A stretch of DNA of 64,000 nt from Dactylonectria macrodidyma (taxonomy: Eukaryota > Ascomycota > Sordariomycetes > Hypocreales > Nectriaceae): the NCBI GenBank assembly GCA_020744425.1, contig JAGMUV010000008.1:1984001-2048000 (forward strand), given 5' to 3'. Each line of letters starts with the position of its first letter. Within the stretch, counting starts at the first letter, position 1. Position numbers and translations under genes: made by a program. The notes beneath the pieces were generated by a model that made no database searches, was not told the origin of the DNA, and saw only the letters and a list, made by a program, of their open reading frames with translations. This document shows, one piece after another, positions 57,571-64,000 of this stretch.

Positions 57571-57939
57571 GCTCATCCGAACGGTTTTTTTGTTCCAAAG
57601 GCGACGCCGATGCCGATGCGCCACCGATTCCGGAAGAATGCTCTCCGCCACACCTGCTCCTGCATGCGCTCCCGCCCTGCAGCACTCAACCCCACCTCCG
57701 CACACGGACTTGCCCAAAGCGGTAATCTGCTTCGCCTCCCCTGGCACTTGGCCTCTCAACTCCTGGGTTCTCACCCCATCTTACCCATCAAACGCTCCAC
57801 TATGGAATAAGTCATGACACTCCCGCTTCTAGTCCCTTGTCGTCATCATCCTGACTCGGTCGCTTTAGTTCCTTTGCCCAATCTGTCTCTCCGTAATGTC
57901 ATGCTACAACAAGCGTTGACTTGATACATCACACATTGC

Positions 57940-57981
57940 TGCATGCTGCATGCTGCACACTGCACACTGCACACTGCACAC
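57940..57981 (+). repeat. Heptamer tandem array (TGCATGC x2, TGCACAC x4)
   Basis: Six uninterrupted 7-base units are seen directly, followed by related TGCATA and CTGCAT pieces up to about 58015. Confidence 0.85.
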
Positions 57982-58493
57982 TGCATAGGTACTGCATACT
58001 ACATCCTGCATCAAGACTGCAGCTTCAGGATGCGGGCAACACGATCCGGCGTAATCACAAAGTATCGATCAAGTTTTGTAACCTCAATTTATTTTCTTGT
58101 TGCAATTTTTTTACTCTCAATCTAGGTCCATCGATAAGTTTGCAATCGAGGCTACAAAGAGTCCAATCCGTGTGCTCGCAGCCCCAGGGCGTTAGTCCGT
58201 CGGCCACGCAAATGTGTCAAACGACTATAGTATCTAGTTTGACCTCCCTCCGTTTAGAAAACTCAAATACCAAACATAAATGGTAACAAACAAAACAAAA
58301 CAAATGTGGTTCGAGTTGCCTCATGTCCAAGATAATCCCAACGCCAATCCATGGGGATCGAAAATCATAGCTACCAACGCTTCCATCGTCTTCATCGATT
58401 CATGCAGTGAAACAGGGAGGGAATCTCTTGGCACGGTCCAGCCATGCCAGAGTAAAACTGCAATAAACGCCTTGCCCTTGCCATGTAATGCGG

Positions 58494-60698
58494 CTAGTAC
58501 TTGCCAGCCGTGTCGAAATGCCCGTAGGAGCTGCTCCGCTGATGGCCGTCTGCATCTACCTGCATTGCTCGACCGCCTGTCGCACCCGACATGACCTTCT
58601 CGGCTCCACCGCTAGGGGCGCTGCTGTAGCGGAGGTCCTCTCCGGATGATGATCCAAAGCGAGGGAACGATGGGCCCAGACCTGCGTCATGTCCCTCGTG
58701 TCCCTCGTGTCCCGTGCGAGGACTCATGGCTGTTCGATCATCTCCGGTGTATCGCATACCTCCCTCGGCTCTACCGCGGTCGGGACTTGCCATGCCGGCC
58801 AGTGTTCGGGCCACACCAAGTAGAACGACGATGAGATAGACAAGAATCAGACCGGTGGAGATCAATGCATCTTTGATCAGGTTGTTGTGCAGCCAATCGG
58901 TCACGGACTTGACCGCTCCTGTGACTTCGTCCGTAGTGACTGATGACGGCGACGCCAGAAACGTGTTAAGATCCGAGTCCCCGTCTATCGAGTCCTTGGC
59001 TCCTAGGCTGAATGTGTCGTTGGCGAAGAGAGGCAGGTCGACCTTGGCGTTGTCATGGACCCACGTCAGACCCTTCTGCACGCTCTCGATCTTGATGCCG
59101 ATGACACAGTGCAGCACCGTCTTGATCGGATCCAAGAGAATGGTACCATTGAAGGCTGTCTCGAGGCCGTCGTTCATGGTGTCGAGGAACGTGGTGAGTG
59201 TGTCGTTGACAGCATCGGTTGCGTTGGTCACATAGCCAAGAACGTTGTTGTTGATGTCGTCGTTCAAATTGGTTACCACCGAGTTGGCATCGCTGGCCCA
59301 TTCGTCTGAAACGTTCTCCAGAGTCTTGACAACGTCATCCGCAAAGTCCCCGACCTCGGCGGCCAGAGCTGGGACCTCGTCGTTGACAGCTCTGATCAGG
59401 AGCCACTGGCAGAAGCAGGAGAAGAACCCAGCAATTGCGAGAGACAGGACGAACAGCGCCATTGGGGAGGTGGCGTAGGCAATGCACCAACGGACCAGGA
59501 TCTGTCGCTTTCCATTGAATCGAGAGGCAATCTTAATACCATAGGTGGCAGTCATCGGGCGCGAGGCGATGTACACCACATCCATCGGGTCGTAGGCGTT
59601 CTTGGCAATCAGCTTGGCATGGCGCTGTTCGCGTCGCCATCGCTTAATCTCGAGCCAAGCCATAGGGACAATCGCCAAAACTGCCAGGATGATGAGGACC
59701 ACGAGGAAGATGGTCTTGGCTTTGCTGATGAGGTCAAACAAGTTGCCAAAGAAGTCGTTTATGGTGCTGTTGTCGGAACAGAATGAGAGTTCCTGCTTCT
59801 GGGCTAGGGAAAAAACATCCTTGTCGAACTTGTAAGAGCCATAGGTTTCGTTGAGGAGTTCTCGAACGTAGTTGAACGGCTCAGAGATGACCTGCTTGGT
59901 AATGTTCTGAACCTCTTCGAAAGTTGGGAGTTCTTCATCCAACTTGCGGACATCCTTGACAAAGTCCGTTGCGTCCAACTTGAAGTCCTTTAGATCATCG
60001 ATAGGCTCGGTGAAATTGACCTCGGGGATATCGGGAATCAGCCCGCCCACGATGGAACTTTCAATCTTATCGACAAGGTCATTTATTCCATCTGACACAC
60101 CGTCGGCAATGCTCTCAATCTCCTTGGTGACCTTGGATGTGATTTCGTTGAAGGCTTTAGTGGCATCTTCGGTTACATCAGCAACAACATCGAGAGAGCC
60201 ATGGATCAGTGCTGCGATGAGACATGCGTAAGTAGCAGTGAGGAAGTTGATGTAGAAGACAATCATGGCTTCGACACCCGTCATGATCAGGTCCAGCATG
60301 AACACCATCGCTTCGACGGCCTTTTCGATGCCCGAGGCCGCCAACTCGTTAACTCCAAGCGATAGGTAGTGCGGCATAGAGGCCATGGCACTACCGATGT
60401 CTTCAACTTTGGTACAGGCCGAAAGGGCCTTGGTCTTAGCTTCGCCGACGTTGTCGTCGAGATCAGCGATCAGCCAGAGGACCCGGACCAGGACGAGCAG
60501 GAGTAGGATTGTCCAGCGGTTCAGCCATATTTGTGATAGCCTTGAGCGCAGGCTGAGATAGGGTGTGAAGGTTGGTGCAGTGTCGGCACGAGCTTCTTGT
60601 GTTTTGCGCATCTCGGTCATCTCGAATGAATCTGTCCGGAGGGAGTCGGGGACGGCCGGGTAGACCGCCGACTCGTCGTTTTTTCGTGAAAAGAACAT
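58494..60698 (-). CDS. PRM1: Plasma membrane fusion protein PRM1
   Basis: Prm1 promotes plasma-membrane fusion during mating and, in filamentous fungi, also cell fusion between germlings and sexual development. It is a single exon; ATG 60698 (MFFSRKNDESAVYP) is the first ATG, and an upstream in-frame TTG is not used. It gives 734 residues. Hydrophobic spans are WTILLLLVLVRVLWLIADL (62-80), the long MVFMLDLIMTGVEAMIVFY / LTATYACLIAALI region, IFLVVLIILAVLAIVPMAWL, PMALFVLSLAIAGFFSCFCQ and ISTGLILVYLIVVLLGVA. The two large lumenal loops contain many N-glycosylation sites (NFTE, NITK, NETY, NSTI, NVSD, NATD, NGTI) and paired cysteines, as in the family. The C-terminal tail is Ser/Gly-rich and cytosolic. 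Confidence 0.93.
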   Translation of the reverse strand: MFFSRKNDESAVYPAVPDSLRTDSFEMTEMRKTQEARADTAPTFTPYLSLRSRLSQIWLNRWTILLLLVLVRVLWLIADLDDNVGEAKTKALSACTKVEDIGSAMASMPHYLSLGVNELAASGIEKAVEAMVFMLDLIMTGVEAMIVFYINFLTATYACLIAALIHGSLDVVADVTEDATKAFNEITSKVTKEIESIADGVSDGINDLVDKIESSIVGGLIPDIPEVNFTEPIDDLKDFKLDATDFVKDVRKLDEELPTFEEVQNITKQVISEPFNYVRELLNETYGSYKFDKDVFSLAQKQELSFCSDNSTINDFFGNLFDLISKAKTIFLVVLIILAVLAIVPMAWLEIKRWRREQRHAKLIAKNAYDPMDVVYIASRPMTATYGIKIASRFNGKRQILVRWCIAYATSPMALFVLSLAIAGFFSCFCQWLLIRAVNDEVPALAAEVGDFADDVVKTLENVSDEWASDANSVVTNLNDDINNNVLGYVTNATDAVNDTLTTFLDTMNDGLETAFNGTILLDPIKTVLHCVIGIKIESVQKGLTWVHDNAKVDLPLFANDTFSLGAKDSIDGDSDLNTFLASPSSVTTDEVTGAVKSVTDWLHNNLIKDALISTGLILVYLIVVLLGVARTLAGMASPDRGRAEGGMRYTGDDRTAMSPRTGHEGHEGHDAGLGPSFPRFGSSSGEDLRYSSAPSGGAEKVMSGATGGRAMQVDADGHQRSSSYGHFDTAGKY

Positions 60699-63600
60699 GT
60701 TGAGTCTGCTTTGGTTGGTAAATAATCTCTTGAGGCGTGCCAAGAATATGCGAATTTGGCAGGTATATGAAGTGAAGTGAATGTGGAAGAGGGCGGCGAT
60801 CGAGGGCGAACGCGGAGAAAAAAATATTAGGTGAAGGATATTTTAAAACATGGAGGTTCAAAGGAAACAATACAAAGGAAAACAAGGAAAGTGAATAGAG
60901 ATGCCCGATCTAGCCTTCTATGATTCCATGTTGTCTATTGGGTTTGCGAATGTGTGTGCAGATGCATGTAAAAAACGAAGACAATAGGAAAAAGCAGACG
61001 GGAACAATGACAATAAGAATGCAAGTGGTGTGATTGAATGGAGCGGCAAGCACTGACCTGAGTCACTCCACAAATAGAGTATCCAATCAAAGAACCTCTC
61101 AAACTAAAATCACTTCAATGCGGAAACCGTCTCCAAAGGCCTTTGTTCGTTGTAGGCGGCAGCGCTTAGAGAGGGTCTGGTTGGCTAAGCGCCCACGGCG
61201 AAACGTGGTGGGCCAGTTACGGCGCTGGTTGAGTCTTGGGCACGGATGGCCCCAAACAAAGCCAAGGAGATATGGGTCGCAAATAGTAGGAACTGAGCAG
61301 TCCGAAGCCGAAGCCGAAGGGACGTCGCAAGTGAGATCAGCTCAAGGTTCACGGTGAGCTGAGGCTGGGGTGAGGTTGAGGTGAGGTTGTCGCTTGGGGC
61401 CCAGCCTCAAGCATAGATGTAGCCGCTCCGGTTTTAACTTGACTTATAATGCTTGCACAATGCGTATGCCACGATATCTCGACAATAGCAGGGACCAAGT
61501 GAATGGGGTGCAGATTGGCTTGATATATAATAGTGACTCACGCAGAGGGCAAGGGGAACACCGACGGAGCGACAGGTGAATGGTGCCCATCTTTCCAAAT
61601 CTCGCCATCAGGTCGACAGCGCAGAGGAGTCGCCTTTATTCCATGGGGAAAACAAGACATGCTTGACCGGTTGCTGGACCGGGGTTGGGAATGCACTCTG
61701 ACGCCATTGCGAGCCCTTCAGCAAGCCCCCCCATCTCGTCCGCGTGAGAGCCCGTGAGACCGGGATGTTCATTGAAGATGGTGAGCTGGGCCGGAGCTTG
61801 ACTGGTGACAACAGGGCTGGTTGAGAAACACGAGGAAACGAGGGGATCCAAATGGGCAGGATCGTCTGTAGACGCCTACAAGCGGTGGCCCTACGGTGTC
61901 ATTGCGGTGTGGAACTTGCGATGGTCTGAAGTGGCTGTGGTGACCAGGATGCGTCCGACTATGACGATGCCTGAGGTCCAATCAAGGCTCCAAGACACAC
62001 TCGCGATGGTTAAACCCCCCCTGTCAACGTGGTCCGAAAGCGGCACTAGAGAAAGAAGGGTCCTGGGCAGAGCTGGGGTTCACGTGGGGCCTCCAGATAC
62101 AGCTCACAGCCGCCGATCTCGTCCAAAGAAATCCAAAGAAGTCGCCACTTCCAGACTGGGAGGCGGACGGTTTCGAAACCGGTTTTCTGGAACCCGTCGC
62201 AGGTTTTGACTCTGAAACTTGGGCCCTTCGAGCCAAGCTTCGAGATAGGCTCTTCCCGTTGGTGTCTAGTTTGTTTCGTGAGAGAGGGACCGCCGCTGTC
62301 GGGTTCCATTCTTTTGATTCTGCTGCGCCTGAAGCCTTTGAGGTCTGACGTCATTTCCAGCCCTGTGGCAACTAGCAGCCAGGGGAGGCTAAAACAAGCA
62401 CCGTGAATCACTGATCATGCCTGTTAGGATGGAGTGAGTGAGGTACCTAATCCAAATTCATTCAGTAAATGGGATGCGCCGTGGCTGATCGTACCGACAT
62501 TCCGCCAGCACTCATCTCGCCCCGCTGCCAATCATCGACTCATCAGGACATAATGGGCTTTTTTCGTGTTTGAGGTTCTGCAAGGCGCCGGCTGGTCCTG
62601 AATGATTGGCTAAGCGCCCGTTTTACCTGCGGTGGGCGCGTACACACAAACCCGATGGAGCTTCCGAAGGCCCAGGACCACGTCCTCGCCAACCACTAGG
62701 GTGGTACCTAAAATAGCGAAACGCCGTGTAACGGTTTTGCTAGGGCAGCTGGGCAACGAGGTCAGCCCGACCGCGAGTTTTCTGGCGTGTTCTTCGTACT
62801 TTCGTTATGCCGCGAATTGCCTTGCATAGGTACTTCATAGTAGCACCAGGGATCGTATTGAGAGCTTGCGGGGTAAACCGAACGCCGAAACCTTCGTTGG
62901 TGGAAGATGTCTATCGTGCAAACCACTCCATCGTCAGGCCGAGACAGGGGCAGAACGAGAACAAGGGCCGAGGAAGCCACGAACATTGAGGACGCGGCCG
63001 TTTACGTGTTGACCATGTTAGTATGCAGTCCCATGTATAGGCGCGAAGAAGGGAAGAAGCTAGACAGCGAGATGCACGCTGCTACAACAGCCGTGACTGA
63101 AGAATACACAAAGCCTACCTATAGCGATGGTAGATAATGAAGACGCATGTCTGCTCAATCCACCTAGGCGGGTTCAACGCTTCAATTATGAGCCTAACAA
63201 TGTCGAAGCGCACCGTTGCCCAAAGTTTTTAAACCATCTGACGAAAATTGCAGTTAAATACTGTTTGCCAGTCTCAACCTGCCGATCTCACGTAGGTACT
63301 TCACTCGTGTGCGTTCCTAGAGTAAGTTCGTTCTGGTTGTACCCTCACAATCACGCACTGAAATTTGGGAGCTTTGGGCTCTCCGATTCGGGCCTGAGTC
63401 CAAAAAGTTTGACTCACAGCAGCTTTATCTGATCATCCATTATGGACAGACATGGGCATACAACACGAGACTTTATGGCATTCCAGCCCTGCTTCAGAAT
63501 AGACGAATACACCTTCTCAATAGAATCCTGAGAGAAATGAGGAGAATCGCATCACTGCCGAACGTACGAGGGTGACATGCCTGAGCATTTGCTAAGGATC

Positions 63601-64000
63601 GAGTTGTGGATGAGAAGTTTGCGCTTGCAAGCCTTCGAAGTAGACGACGGATACCACGAATCGGTTGGTATCCCGAGGCATTACTTAGGTATGTTGGAGC
63701 TGCCACAAACTCGCAACTCGCTTTTAAAAAATACCTAAGAATCGAAGCACCATATTCGTACACTAGATGGCCAGAGCAGTTTGAGGTGTAAGGTTAAGTC
63801 GGCGGTGAATTTTCTGTCGCATCTTTGTCTATGCTGCGAATTCCTATTTTGATGAGAGGCCTAGCCGATCAAGAGTTAACAAAGTAGGGCAGAGCGGCGA
63901 AAGCTATCACTGAGTCACCCGCATTACTAGGACCAAGCGATAGTGGCAACTTCAATACCGTAGACAAGGCAGATTGCCTCCGCTCATTGCAGGTGACCAT
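60699..64000. other. 3.3 kb right edge without a recognisable gene
   Basis: This contains the PRM1 promoter. The 14-base sequence TTGGCTAAGCGCCC occurs at 61181-61194 and again at 62606-62619. Frames of up to 134 codons show no recognisable domain, and no gene running off the right end can be supported. Confidence 0.4.

Larger units (their letters stand above)
57465..58493. other. Intergenic, tryptophan synthase promoter and PRM1 3' side
   Basis: TGAGTC at 57565-57570 (minus strand GCGACTCAT) and TGACTC at 57852-57857 are matches to the Gcn4/CPC1 core upstream of a tryptophan gene, which fits cross-pathway control. A heptamer array lies at 57940-57981. No gene seen. Confidence 0.5.

Overview
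This window is nuclear DNA from a filamentous ascomycete, most likely a Sordariomycete and possibly a member of the Hypocreales. The evidence is the gene architecture: monocistronic genes with short introns of 47-115 bases, GTRAGT-type donors, pyrimidine-rich leaders before start codons, and wide intergenic gaps. The gene set agrees: a fungal bifunctional tryptophan synthase, PRM1, the DUF7730 family, a fungal arylsulfotransferase-like gene and an APP1-type phosphatase. I saw no bacterial-style operon, CRISPR array, rRNA or convincing tRNA. The species cannot be named from the sequence alone.

Layout. The left half (1-34 kb) is gene-poor. It holds a GAP1-type amino-acid permease (1270-3284, minus), a 6 kb block without a recognisable gene, a small cysteine-repeat protein (9640-10176, plus), a poorly supported minus-strand gene near 11-12 kb, KGD4, the small adaptor of 2-oxoglutarate dehydrogenase (15201-15720, minus), and a divergent pair at 19.5-21.2 kb. 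The plus member of that pair runs into a broken copy of the C-terminus of argininosuccinate lyase. Next come two tandem DUF7730 genes (22.3-24.6 kb), an APP1-like phosphatase (25.4-26.8 kb) and a type II membrane protein resembling SGNH hydrolases (28.7-30.3 kb).

The right half (34-61 kb) is denser. It holds a 1162-residue disordered protein, an arylsulfotransferase-family gene with an in-frame TAG, a DnaJC28-domain protein, an alpha-glucoside-type sugar transporter, mitochondrial aspartate aminotransferase, a coiled-coil protein, mitochondrial ribosomal protein bL28m, tryptophan synthase and PRM1. The last 3.3 kb shows no recognisable gene.

The genes do not form a biosynthetic cluster. Several are housekeeping functions in mitochondria (KGD4, aspartate aminotransferase, bL28m, perhaps the DnaJC28-domain protein) or in amino-acid metabolism (permease, aminotransferase, tryptophan synthase). 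The points most worth a second look are: a 3-base micro-exon in the aminotransferase; in-frame TAG codons in two genes, each followed by continuing coding-like sequence; the argininosuccinate lyase fragment with a one-base deletion; and the CCFSDR-repeat protein.
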